The notes under the pieces are model-generated. The model had not been told where the DNA came from and ran no database searches. It worked only from the letters and a program-made list of their open reading frames with translations. Of a stretch of 60,480 nucleotides of DNA, positions 26,849 through 38,487 are shown piece after piece (the first letter of the stretch is position 1; every line of letters begins with the position of its first letter). This stretch comes from Cruorifilaria tuberocauda (taxonomy: Eukaryota > Nematoda > Chromadorea > Rhabditida > Onchocercidae), in the NCBI GenBank assembly GCA_013365365.1, contig JABVXU010000338.1, positions 1 through 60,480 of the forward strand, read 5' to 3'. Made by a program: the position numbers and the translations under genes.

Positions 26849-28006
26849 TTAGTCATTCGTCATTCGATGATGAGCCGTTATTTAAAAATTGAAATGAGTT
26901 TGAAATAAATTCAGTGTTGATATCGCAATATTAATTATCTAACGTAAAAGTAAGTGTTAGTTGTTTCATTGGTCGCATGCATGTTTGTTGATTTCGGATT
27001 ATAATTTCAATTTATTATATTCTTTGATAAAGTAATTTTCGTAAAATATATTTTCCAACACTTCGTTCGCTATATATTTTAGTAGTAGTAATAATTACTA
27101 GCCTTCATCATTTCAGATAATTGTGTTATCGACTCATGCTATTGTAATATCACCCCATAGAATGTAATAATTATGACGTCTTGAAATCTGTAATTAACAA
27201 ATCTTTAAGCGTAACAATCAAACATGTAACAATTATGGTTAAATTGTAATATCACATTTTGATACAAATCATACCATCAAAATTACTGCTGCTAACATAC
27301 AAAAAAATAGTAGGTAAAAAGAGTTAACAAATTGTATCAATATTTTAGTTTTCTTTTTTCGAATTACTTCATAATTATAACGAAGGAAAGAAAAACGAAG
27401 TTAGATCGAGTAAACTTTGGACGAGTGAAATATTTTTCACCTAAAACGTTGTTTCTCTCTTTCTTCATTCACTTTTCTTTTGAAGTTTCCTGTCTTTTTT
27501 CCCTTTAAATATTCAAAATAATATTTGCAGTGTATAAGGAAGCGTCTGTAAAATTTTTATGTTAAGTTTTTATCACTTCTCATTTCCATTTCAAAAAAAT
27601 TTAAGACAAAAGAAATTTTGCATTTAAATTTATTGCACGTTCAATTGTGCATCTAAATTTAGATGTTTTTTTATCTATATAGAGTTACATGTTTATATTT
27701 GTTCAATTTTGTGTATTTTCTTTGCACATTTTTGCTATCATTTTTATAACAAATACGCGTTATATTCGTATGATACGTGTTGTATGATATAGATAATTTA
27801 AATCATTAATTATAGTAATATAAAAAATGAAGTAAACAGTGAAGTAGGATCGATGTTTTTCGGTTTCCTTTTTTTTTTTGTTTCCCTAAAGGTATCCAAA
27901 AATAGATGGATGTAAGTGTTAAATGAATTTGTGTCTGTTAAAAGACAGACATCCACAATCTTGTTTCGTGATATTATCATCTCGGAAGAAAAGATGGATT
28001 GATAGG

Positions 28007-28050
28007 ATGGGTATGGTATGGTATGATATGGTATGGTGTGGTGTGGTTAG
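28007..28050. repeat. GGTAT/GGTGT pentanucleotide repeat
   Basis: About eight pentamers GGTAT, GATAT and GGTGT in a row on the plus strand. It lies inside the minus-strand frame 27919-28152, which it explains in part. Confidence 0.85.
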
Positions 28051-31000
28051 AAGATGGTTAAGGTAAGAGAGAGTAGGAGAAGAGATGGGGCAAACTTTGC
28101 GAGATTTCTCATCATTGACAGTAATGTCTGCTAAGGGGTCATAGTGCATCATTCATTCGAAATTAAAGAGAGAGAATACCCCCAAATGTGGTTGTTTTTA
28201 ACCTACAATTTTGCTCGTTTGTCTTTCCTTCTTCATTCTAATCTTTCTGTTCATTTCATATTTGTGTTATTTCCTGACTTCCTCTGTTCCTTTTTTTTTG
28301 CTTAACCTTTCTCTCCTTTTTTTTTCTAACCTGAACATCATAAGCTTATATTTGGTCTTATTGGTTTGTCAAGTGCTGAGCTGTAACGGAAGGTTTTATT
28401 TCTATTATCATTACTTCTCTATCTTATTATGAATACCTTTTTCCATTTTCACCGCTTATTCTTTGAAATAAATGATACATGTAACAATAATATTTTTTTA
28501 ATGAATTTAGTTTTGAAAAAGGGGAATAAATTTTCCAGAAATTAAAAGAAAACTTTTTTTTTGCAATTTCCGGATTAAATTTAAAGTTATTTCATACGAA
28601 ATTTTTATGGAATTTTGCTTAAGGCATGATTATATGCACTTTTCAAACTTCACCTGCTTTATTCCATCCATATTTAGAGCCTCATGCAATCTCTAATTTG
28701 TGTTATAGGAGAGCTGATAGGCTCAGTAGTATGTGTGTGTATGTATGTATGTATATACATCTATCTATATGGAACTATTTTATCGGTAGGATGAAACTTT
28801 ACACTAATCATTATCAAAACTCCATGTCATCTATTCGATATCAATTATAACGCATTAATCGTAATCTAAATTTCAATTTTCATCTTATTGTTAAATTGAC
28901 ATTGCCGTTATCCCTTTAATTCTTCCATTTCATACCAGTTTTCTAAAGTAACATTTTAAGATAGATAAAACGACAGTCAAATGTATTAACGACAAAAGTG
29001 TCCTTATTTTTTTTCCGGTTGGTATTATTCCAGAAACATTTCAGGATGACGGTCGACTGAAGAAAAACTATCAGTCAAGCATTCGCCACTTTTTTCTTTT
29101 ATCATATTTTTGCATATTTCTCATCGATCTCTTATTTTATTTCTGCTTAAAGACAAAATTTAACAATTATTCAAGGAAAAGACCTCAAGAGGAAAGTCGT
29201 TGGTATTCCACTCCTTATCCTTATTCTCTTCCTCTCCTCCTATGCTTAAGAGTATTGGTTTAATCTTTTCCCTGTTTGATTATAAATTACCAAACGTTTC
29301 ATATAAGTAAATGCATACAGAAAATGTAACATTTCTTATAAGTTCAACTTCATTTAAATTATTCGTAATACTTTGCTAAAGAAAATACTAAACTTTTAAG
29401 TGTTTATTTATTAAATTGCTCGAAAATTTCTTCACAGTTGCATTTCCTCTTCCAGTTTTTATGATATATGTGTTGACATCCTAATTGTTGACAGTTCAGC
29501 ATTTGACCTCAGTTATATCAATCTCCAATGATGTCATCGTTTTTCATTTCATCAATCTTTAAACATTCCTAGTAATTGTTCTCAAAAACTTCATTGATGT
29601 TTTTCAAAAATCAAAACTCATACACTCATATTCATCATTTTCTACTCGTCCGTCATACACCGAGTTAAATTATATGTTAAAATAATTATAGAAGAACTGA
29701 ATGATCGACGAGTATTAACTAATAATTCATTAAAATCTTTTTTGCTTGTTTTCTGTTTATAAGTGTGTTGAAAAGAAGAAAGAAGTGGAGTTGTTGGGTA
29801 AAAATTTTCGTAGCATTCTGACGTATACATACATACGCCTTACGAATTTATTTGTTCCAGCAATTATGATGATATTAACAAATTCTTCGTACATAAAATT
29901 TGTATAAGATTAAGATGAAGAAGAAATGATGTCATTGTTATGTAGTTATAATGACCTGTAACTGCAATATCGGTTTAAGAGGATGACATTGCACTCTTAA
30001 AGCCTTAATGCCTTCCACATCATAATTTCGCATCTTCAAGAATTGGGTCTAATGCTATCCTTCATATTCTCTCTTGGTTTCGCTTGGCTTGGCTTGGCTT
30101 ACCACCTCAAATTGTTTGCACCCCCTTTCCTCACCATCCTTCTTTATATTCGTATTTTTTCTTTTTTCAAACTATCGATTTACTCTTCAGACCGTGTGAA
30201 CTTGTCGTATTCTACTTCGTATTCCATCTGTATGTCTCTCGCTATGAAATTGTCCCAGCTGTCGCATTTCATCATTACTAGGCCAGTTTAAGATCTTTCA
30301 TATACAAATATATATATATATGTATGTGTCTGTGTATGTGGTGCATGCATGTATGTTAGAAGCATTAATTTTTAGGTCAATAAAGTTTTAGACAAGTAAT
30401 GCTCTCTTAGTGATCCCTTCAAGATTTGAAGCGTATTTGCTTGATAATAAAGAAAATTTACTTTGATTTCTCCTTATGTTACACACTATTTCTTTTGAAT
30501 GTATTACAGTAAACTGTAGATAATGTTATCATTAATGAAATTTTTTAAGTATTATGAAAAAGAAGAGAAAAAAAATTGGAGAGAACTACGAAAAAATAAT
30601 CATTGGAGGGAAGAAATTAGTTATGAAAAGAGATTTTCTTCTTTATTACAATAGCGATTGAAATTAAAATGTTTGATCTGAGCGAATAATGTTCGTATTC
30701 GACTGTTTGCTCAGTTTTATTTTCATTTTTTTCAAATAGATATTACTTTTTTTCCTGATAGTTGTTAGGAAATTTAGTTTAATTTAGAATTCGTTCATTC
30801 GTTGGTAATTTCATCCAATTTATGAAAAGTTAATATTTAAAAAAAAGCCATTGTTTGTGTGGTAGTTGCTTGAGTTGGTTACATAGTTGTTACAGAGAAT
30901 TTTTCACTTTCAAACTGCAATTGTTTTCGTTTCATTTTATCTTTTTTTTTAAAATAAAAAGAGGGAATGAAGGAGAGAGAGAGAGAATGAAGAGAAAGGG

Positions 31001-31383
31001 AGAGGAAGAGGAAAAGAATGAACGGGAAAGGAATGTATTCCGATTGATTGCCCAGACGTAATTTTTGAACGTCACATATTATTATGTTTGTTAAACAATA
31101 TGGAAATAACACCTTGCTAATTTTTTTGTGATAAAGAAACTTTCAAATTTTGAAATGTTTAGCGGAAATTTTGAATTTTTCTAAGCTATTTTCATTTTAT
31201 TTCTTAGCGAAACATCTATCATCTTTCATTCATATCGTGTTTTATCTTTTGAAAAACATCATAGCAAAAATAACTCTTTATATTTGATTTTATCTCAGTA
31301 TATGAGTATATATTTGCGAGAAGAGAATTCGATTGCCTTGTGATATCAACTTTGTATAATTCATTTATTTCTCGATTGCGCTT

Positions 31384-31396
31384 TTTTTTGCAGTTG
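31384..31396 (+). promoter_or_regulatory. Acceptor 3 nt before the ATPase start codon (likely spliced-leader site)
   Basis: A T-run followed by GCAG ends at 31393, then TTG and the ATG at 31397. An acceptor this close to the start codon is what SL trans-splicing gives in nematodes. A cis-spliced non-coding first exon further upstream would look the same. Confidence 0.6.
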
Positions 31397-34282
31397 ATGA
31401 ATGGTCGTGGTAAGGCGAACGGAGCGGTGGGCGATCAAACTTTCTCAAAATTTCTTTTCAATAAAGATAAGGGCACATGCCTGGGACGAACGGCTAAATC
31501 ATGGGGTTTGCTCTTTTTTCTTTCTCACTTTCAAATTTTATTTTTGCAATTTATTTAGTATATTGTATTTAATCATACACCATTTCCATTCAGTTATTAT
31601 CATCATGTTTGTTAATGAGATTTTTAATTTTGTTCCCTTAATTTATGTGATTCATGACAATATTATAATAAATCTACAGATGATAGTCTTGATATTTCAG
31701 GCAGCTATAACTATTGTTATGTATTTGTTTTTGTGATTTTTTTTTGGTTAGCATTTATCTTAGAAATTAAAGAAATCATTATTATTTTTTGATCATGTAG
31801 TATAATCAATGTATAATAATTATACATCAAACACATTTTTATATTATTGTTTTGAGCGATTGGGACATTGTTTTCCATCAAAACATTTTTTTATCCTTCA
31901 ATCATATCCATTTCTTTAGCTGTCGATTGCATTAGTTTTATAACGGGCAAAGAATGAAAAAAACCTATTATTGAACTTTTCATTTTAGTAAACAAATTAG
32001 ATTTCAGTGCATTTTATTTGAATCATTGTATGATATTTGTCGTTCTTTTCTTTTCAGTTCAAATATTGGCGTTTTATTTGGTCTTTTATTCATTACTCAT
32101 AGCATTTTGGATTGGTTGTTTAGCGATATTTCTTTCGACATTGGATGACAAAGTTCCTCGTTATTATGGCAAAGGGACGATTATCGGTGCAAACCCCGGT
32201 ATGTTTTTTTTTGTTTTCTTTGGGAGGAGAATGATAGCTACACCAATAGTATATAGCAGCATTTGAAGTTGGAATAGACAAATGAACATAGCTGGAGGTT
32301 GTTTTTTATGGGGATTTTTCTACGCTATAATATTTTCTCTTCAATCGGGGTCTTTTTTTTTTAATTTATAGCATTGTATGAAGTATTTAACTTTTTAGGA
32401 AACTATTACAAAAGAAAAATTACATATAATATATATTATATATATACATTTATATGGTATACTTGTTAATTTCGAAATCTTTATATCTCGTTTACATTAG
32501 TCAAAAATTTCAGGCGTTGGTTATCAACCATGGCTTTTGGATGATCCTGATTCGACCCTAATTAGGTTCAATACACGAGATAAGTCATCTTATCAGAAAT
32601 ATGTCGATGCATTGGACAAGTATCTTTCAAAGTATAGCAATTTAACGGCAACCCGCGAATGTGTTGGTAATCAAAGCAATGCACAACTTTTCATGGATGA
32701 GAGTGCTAAATCTGATAATTCCACAAAAGACAAAATTGTTGAGGTTTCTTATCTCCTTTCCGAGCATGTTGTGTAGAAGATGTTTAACATTTTTAAAAAA
32801 ATTTACGCTGTCAAAAACAGTATTAGTTTGAAATTTTTTAATGGTATATGCATGTATTAGATATTGGATTAATATTAGTATAGTATATTTCAACTTTCAA
32901 TTTGATATGAAGTCCTTTCAGTCGTGCCGCTTTGAATTGAGCAAATTCGCCGGAGCTGGTTGTGGCAAAAACACTGATTATGGCTTCTCAGAAGGCAAAC
33001 CTTGCGTAATTTTAACCTTGAATCGATTAATTGGTTGGATGCCAATTGATTACGCACGTGATTCAGTGCCTGAAGTTATTAAAGGACGATACAAACCAAA
33101 TTTCGTAACACTTAAATGCGATGGAACGGTCCTTTTTTCTGTTTTCATCTTTTATTGATAAATTAAGCAAGATAGAGGATTGTTCTCATGTTAAAAGATA
33201 ATCTTGGAAATTCAGTTGATAATGTGAAAATCTTGTACAACTATTTCTTGTTTCTTCAAATATTTGTTGTAACAATTCAAAAATCTTGATTGCAGAGTGA
33301 CATCGATAAGGAACATCTTGGAGATGTGACGTACATTCCGGAAGCGGGTATTGATGGTAAATACTATCCTTATGCTGTTATGCCTAATTATCAGCAACCT
33401 TTTGTAAGTTTATCATGCTTTTGAACTAAGAAATAATTTTGAATTAGTTCATGTTATATGCTGCTAACCTTTTCAGTAATTGTTCAAATGACTGAATTTG
33501 GTAGTGTTCGATCGATTTCTTGCAATATTAACAATAAATTTTAATTGATTTTCCTTAAAATCTTTTTCTTCTTCGTTTAGAAGACGGAGCTGCATGAAGA
33601 AATAAAGAGGAAATAGGAGGAAAGAAAATTTCAGAACGTAATTTTTTTCAATTTTCGATTGTTTTACCATTTAAAGTATTAAAATCATTTAAAAAAAAGT
33701 AAAGTCGCCTTGAGTATTATTTTTCTTCAACAAACAGTATTTACTGCTACGCTTTTTATCTTGTTATTGAAATTCTTTTATATAGAAAAACAAAAGTGAA
33801 AAATTTTGCTAAGTTATGTTCGTATATTACCACAAACTGTAATTTATGCTTCTAAAATAAGAAAAAAGGAAAAATTTTTCTTTTTTCTTTAAACAGCCAT
33901 ATTGGATTAAAGAAGAAATCGACTAAATATAATGAAACAGCATTAATGCCACCATTAAAATAGAGGAAAACATGATTTCGAAAGTGAGTTAGGCACCAAT
34001 TGATGCAGCAATAAAAACAAAATTAAACAAGAAGAAAAAAGTTGATTTTATCATATATAAAAATTAGGAATATGTAATAAAATACAATAGGTTTTTTTCA
34101 TTTTTTTCTTTCAGGCAATGATAAAGTTTAATAATTTGCCACGCAATAGAGTTGTATTGGTTGAATGTCGAGCTTATGCGCAAAATGTTGAAGTTGACAT
34201 TACGTCAAAATTGGGAATGGTCAATTTCGAATTAATGGTGCAGGATGTTGAACCGGAAAAACCGATTAAACAATCGCGGTAA
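31397..34282 (+). CDS. Na+/K+-transporting ATPase beta subunit, complete, 320 aa
   Basis: Six exons join in phase: 31397-31505, 32058-32198, 32514-32743, 32922-33128, 33296-33403 and 34115-34282 (TAA). The protein is the glycosylated partner of the P-type Na,K-ATPase alpha chain, needed for its folding and delivery to the plasma membrane. It is a type II membrane protein. A short cytosolic tail contains [15 protein letters not shown], matching the family's LGRT motif. One membrane span at about residues 37-62 carries FYLVFY, the family FYxxFY motif that contacts alpha. The ectodomain has six cysteines spaced for the three conserved disulfides (C133-C162, C174-C188, C226-C283) and N-glycosylation sites at N126 (NLT), N136 (NQS) and an NST near residue 152. 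The length is normal for the family (about 300-320). Start chosen at the ATG just after the acceptor, matching family N-termini. The gene is convergent with the carboxypeptidase gene. Confidence 0.97.
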
Positions 34283-35020
34283 TGTGCATAATAAGGTAAA
34301 ACAATGGCTTGGAGGTATCAAAACTTCTTCGAAATCAAATTGTCGAAAGTACCAGTGGAAGATATATCTTTGTTTTGACAACATTATTATCATTTTTAAG
34401 AATAATTGAAGTTCTTTGGATCGACTGCTTTGTTCTTTTTTATTAGATTGAATTGGGCCATTTATCATCATATTGTCCTTCTTATTCTTAATTTCTTTCC
34501 CTCTTTCTCTCTCTTTCGCTGTATGGATATATTTCTCTTTCCATAAATAACCTCAAACTAAACTATTTTCTTTTTTAAAGCATTTTTTTTTTAATTCGAA
34601 TGAATTAATAGGCTATCGTATTATTGAATTTTATTTAAACGCATCCTTTTCCCATTCCACACATACAGATTATTTCTATAGCGGCTACTTTTTGCTCTCA
34701 TTGCTGTTAGTTTTGTTTTTGGAAATTTAAGTGGGAAAACTTCAGAAAAGGTAGAAGTTTGAATCAAAGAAAAATTTCAAACTGCCACAATTTCTAAATG
34801 TTTTTCCTTTCCTTTTTTCTCCCATACGTTATGCTTTCCACTTGTATCGTTTTGCATTGCATATATTGCACAAACATAAACCTATTTTAATTATCAACTC
34901 CCAAAAGTAACGTAATCATAACGTCCCAATTCTCAGTGCATTAAGTATTTAAGTATTTACTTTATATCTTTGGTACTGAGACATAAGTCTGTCCTGCATA
35001 AATTCATTATTGCCGAGCAA

Positions 35021-35085
35021 TATATATATACATATATATATACAAATATGCATGTATATATATATGTACATGAAATATATTATGT
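35021..35085. repeat. (TA)n alternating tract
   Basis: TATATATATA blocks separated by CA, CAAATATGCATG and GTACA. It is self-complementary over most of its length. A second shorter tract is at 35952-35980. Confidence 0.85.
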
Positions 35086-37667
35086 ATATAAGTGCTATGT
35101 TAAATGAATATGATGTCATAGTTTTGATTATCTTTTCGGATGAATGTTAGTATGTTATAAGATCAATGAAAAAGATCATAATAAGCTTGTTATCAGCCAT
35201 ATTCTTCTTCCTAAAGAAGAAACAATTTTGTAGGCTAATAAGCAATTGTTTATCAAGCGGGTTTCAGCTGCTTCTATTCTTATTTTTTATTTTTTTTAAC
35301 CAACAAAATACATCATTTGCAGCATTTTTCTTGAGGAAAAAAATCTCATTTTTTTTGGTACAAATAATGGAATAATTCGTTTGAATTATTAGATCAGTTA
35401 GTTATTTATAGATTTGAAAGATAAAATAATCGCATTTCATATTACCATTAATTTAAAAAGGTTTGAACTGAATTGCAAAGTTTCATTTTTTTTTCCTTTT
35501 TTACTCGTATCCCTGTTAGTCCAATAGGTAATATTTTGTAAATTTTTGCACAATTTTTCATAAAATCGCTCATTAATTTTGCAAAATTCATGTAAAATAT
35601 GTAAATCTGATGAATAGATTGTTTGCAAAGAAAAAAGAATTGCTCCTCGAATCTTTCAAAAATTTGTTAAGGGAAATTTTTTTTTTATTTTTTTAAATGA
35701 AAATTTCCCAGTATAATTCCATTTCCATTTCATATTCTTATGGCAATCAAACAATTTAAACAATTTTAATAGTTTTTTTTTCTTTCTTTTATTTTCTTTA
35801 CAATGCAAATAATATGAATAATTGTATGCAAAAAGAATTGTCCCATTTCTGTAGCCAAACAACATTCATCGTTTTTGTTTATTTGATGATGTACTTGATT
35901 ATCATCAGCTCTCAAATATGCTCACTTTAAGATAACAATCATCGTTTATTTTATATATATATATATATACATATACATATTTTTTACTCCTCTCGTCGTT
36001 CTCTATTAATTTCATTAAGTCGTTTATCTAAATACCAACATTTTTTTTTCTATTTACAACTTAGAGTATTATTGCACTATTAAATGTTAATCATTCTTTG
36101 ATCATATTTTTCTTATCAGTAAAATTTTTTTTTTCAGCATACTAATGTGAAACATATAAATGCACCGATAGTCCAAAATAAATTTTTTCTTGCTTTTTTT
36201 TTGCTATGAATAAACTTTTCATATTTTTTTATTCAGTTTATGGGAAAACAAGAAAAAAAAGAATTGGCGAAAATTAAAAAAGCTTATTTTTGATGATTAT
36301 TCGTTGGATTATTTGATAGTTTTCATTATAATGTAATCATTTATATGTGTTTTTTCCCCTGTTTTTCTCTTTTCTTTCTATCTTTTTTCCTCTTTTTGCA
36401 TAGTGTTATAGTGAAAATGAAATAATTTCTTCTTTTTTTTGTTTTCTAAACATGATGATAATAATATATGCACTTTTTATTTTTTCATAAACTCATCATT
36501 ATTATGAAATGTTTGTCTCCCAACAAGAGTTAAAGCTGCCACGGAATTTTATGAAAAAAGTTAACAGTTTATGTTCTGATAATTATCATGATTATCTATT
36601 TGTTCATAATTATCTATTATAGGAATAATAAGAGTACCAAAAATTACTTTTACTCTTTCGTAACCGAGCAATTATCACATCTAGACTTCTTTTTTTGACA
36701 GCAAAAAAATACCAATCAGTATGCATTACTTGCAATAAAAAAAGAAAATTAGAAAAACAAAAGAGATAAACAATTAAAGCAAAAAACTTACTAATTAATG
36801 TGGAGAGAGCTCATCTAATAATTCCTCCTTTTCTCTTTTAAGAAATTATTAAATTTTGAAAATATATGTCCAAATAACAATTGCAATATTTATCTTTGTT
36901 ACTGTTTATAACCTTACAATTATTACTGTTGTTTTTCGAAATTACTGCTGATTTTGTATTGCAATGCTGAACGAAATGACTTTTAACCAAAAAGCGATAA
37001 AAAAATTTGTGTAATTTCTTTAGGCCATACTTTTATTAAACGTTTTATTATTACAAATATAATTATGATTATTGTTATCATTATTATTAGTGCTAACAGG
37101 ACAAGGCGTTTTTTTTATTGCAATTATTTCAGTGTGTTATCCTTTCAAATTTAATTAAATTTTACTAATACTTGTGATTTTATGAGATATAGAAATGCCT
37201 TTTTGATAGGAAAAAGTAAGCTTCGATAAAATTTCAGCAATTATTTGTTTAAAATCAGCTAATGATAATGAAGCAAATTAATTAAGTGAAATTGAATTAG
37301 TGGAAAATGAAAAATTCTTTTCCTTCAATCATTCATTTTTTTTAAAATAAAAATTGAAATAGCATGAAGTAATTATGTAATCATTTTTTAATTAAATTTT
37401 TTTGTTAGAATATCTATTAGTTGTAGTTCATATTTTTTTGTTTCTTATATTTTGTTTTACTTGTAAATATAAATTATCCATAATAGATAGTTGATACAAT
37501 TTCATTTCAGCTCTTGAATTCAGCAAAAATATCCACGTAAAAGTTAATCTTTGTCGAAGAATTTACAAAATGCATGACGTATCAGCACATAAGAAAGAGA
37601 CATAAAAAGGAAATTGTAAAAATTGCATTATTTCATCACGTCACTTCTTCACGTTCGTTTCTCCCAA

Positions 37668-37740
37668 CGTTATCTTCTTCCGCGTTATCTTCTCCCGTAT
37701 TATCATTCCTCTGTTATCTCGTCCCGCGGCGTTATCTCCT
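37668..37740. repeat. Imperfect tandem repeat, about 16-bp unit, 5 copies
   Basis: Units of the type CGTTATCTTCTTCCG recur about every 15 to 17 bp with substitutions (GTTATCTTCTCCC, ATTATCATTCCTC, GTTATCTCGTCCC, GTTATCTCCTATG). It is more GC-rich than its surroundings and accounts for the frame 37574-37765. Confidence 0.7.
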
Positions 37741-38436
37741 ATGGGAAATAGTGATGAGCTTTTAATAATATTATGTTCGTGTTGATTGCTTCGTATATTT
37801 TAGCGATTTTTTTTCTTTTGTTCTCTTTTTTTTATTTGTGCACTGAAATATGAATTACGTAAAAAAAAAGGAAAGAGCTGGAAAGTTTTTATTACAATAA
37901 TATTTTCTGTAAAGGTTACTGTAATCAGAGAAATATTTTTCTCTTTTTCCCTTTTTTTTATTAAATGAAAAAACTTTTCCCATTGATACATTATAGAAGA
38001 TTTCTAAAAAGTTTCTTCCTTTTCTTTTAACTAAAAAGGAAAATATAGTAATTATCATTAATTAATTATATTAATTGGTCTATACTAATTAATGAGGTGA
38101 ATTTCTCACTCGTACAATGGCGTCATTCCAAATATGAACACGTGTGTTTTACGTATTTGTTACAATACAAATGATCTGATAAAGTTATAAAAAAGTATTC
38201 ATTATGAGAGATGCTTTTCATAAAAATCAACTTATGAAATCACGTTCTTCTTTTTTAATTTAATTAAACTTCAGTATAAAATAAATTAACAGCAATATTC
38301 CATTATTAAATAGAATTAATTAATTACTATTAATTATATATTTTATTTGTCTCATTGTTATATCATACTTTTTCATAACACATACATGTATTTTGAAATG
38401 AAATCAAAATTTAATAAAAAAAATTGGTAAGTGATT

Positions 38437-38442
38437 TTTATT
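38437..38442 (-). terminator. Poly(A) signal AATAAA for the carboxypeptidase gene
   Basis: On the minus strand AATAAA lies about 46 nt after the TGA at 38488-38490, a normal spacing for a short nematode 3' UTR. Confidence 0.55.
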
Positions 38443-38487
38443 AGAAATTTTATAGCTAATATGTAAAACAAAATCTTTGTAATAAAA

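Larger units (their letters stand above)
21374..31383. other. AT-rich stretch upstream of the ATPase gene
   Basis: No supported exon. It holds GA/CT microsatellites (21639-21661, 23471-23502, 24025-24050, 24119-24135), hairpins at 23240-23265 and 26823-26848, TTCC-rich pentamers (about 25545-25680) and a GGTAT repeat (28007-28050). If the ATPase transcript has non-coding leader exons, they and its promoter should lie in the right-hand part. Confidence 0.55.
34283..38436. other. Convergent intergenic region and 3' UTRs
   Basis: It lies between the 3' ends of the ATPase gene and the carboxypeptidase gene. It is AT-rich with TA-alternating tracts (35021-35085, 35952-35980) and a small GC-richer repeat (37668-37740). 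No exon is supported; short frames such as 35166-35375 are low-complexity. I saw no clear AATAAA for the ATPase gene close to its stop. Confidence 0.6.

Noticed and set aside
27919..28152. 77-codon minus frame
   Set aside because: Partly made of the GGTAT pentamer repeat; no family resemblance.
28626..28850. 74-codon plus frame
   Set aside because: Contains TATG/TGTG simple repeats and lacks splice context.
31340..31396. In-frame upstream extension of the ATPase beta N-terminus
   Set aside because: It reads through the T-rich GCAG acceptor, and the ATG at 31397 matches family N-termini.
31401..31736. 111-codon frame over the first ATPase exon
   Set aside because: Offset frame; the ATPase beta frame is supported by motif and splice phase.
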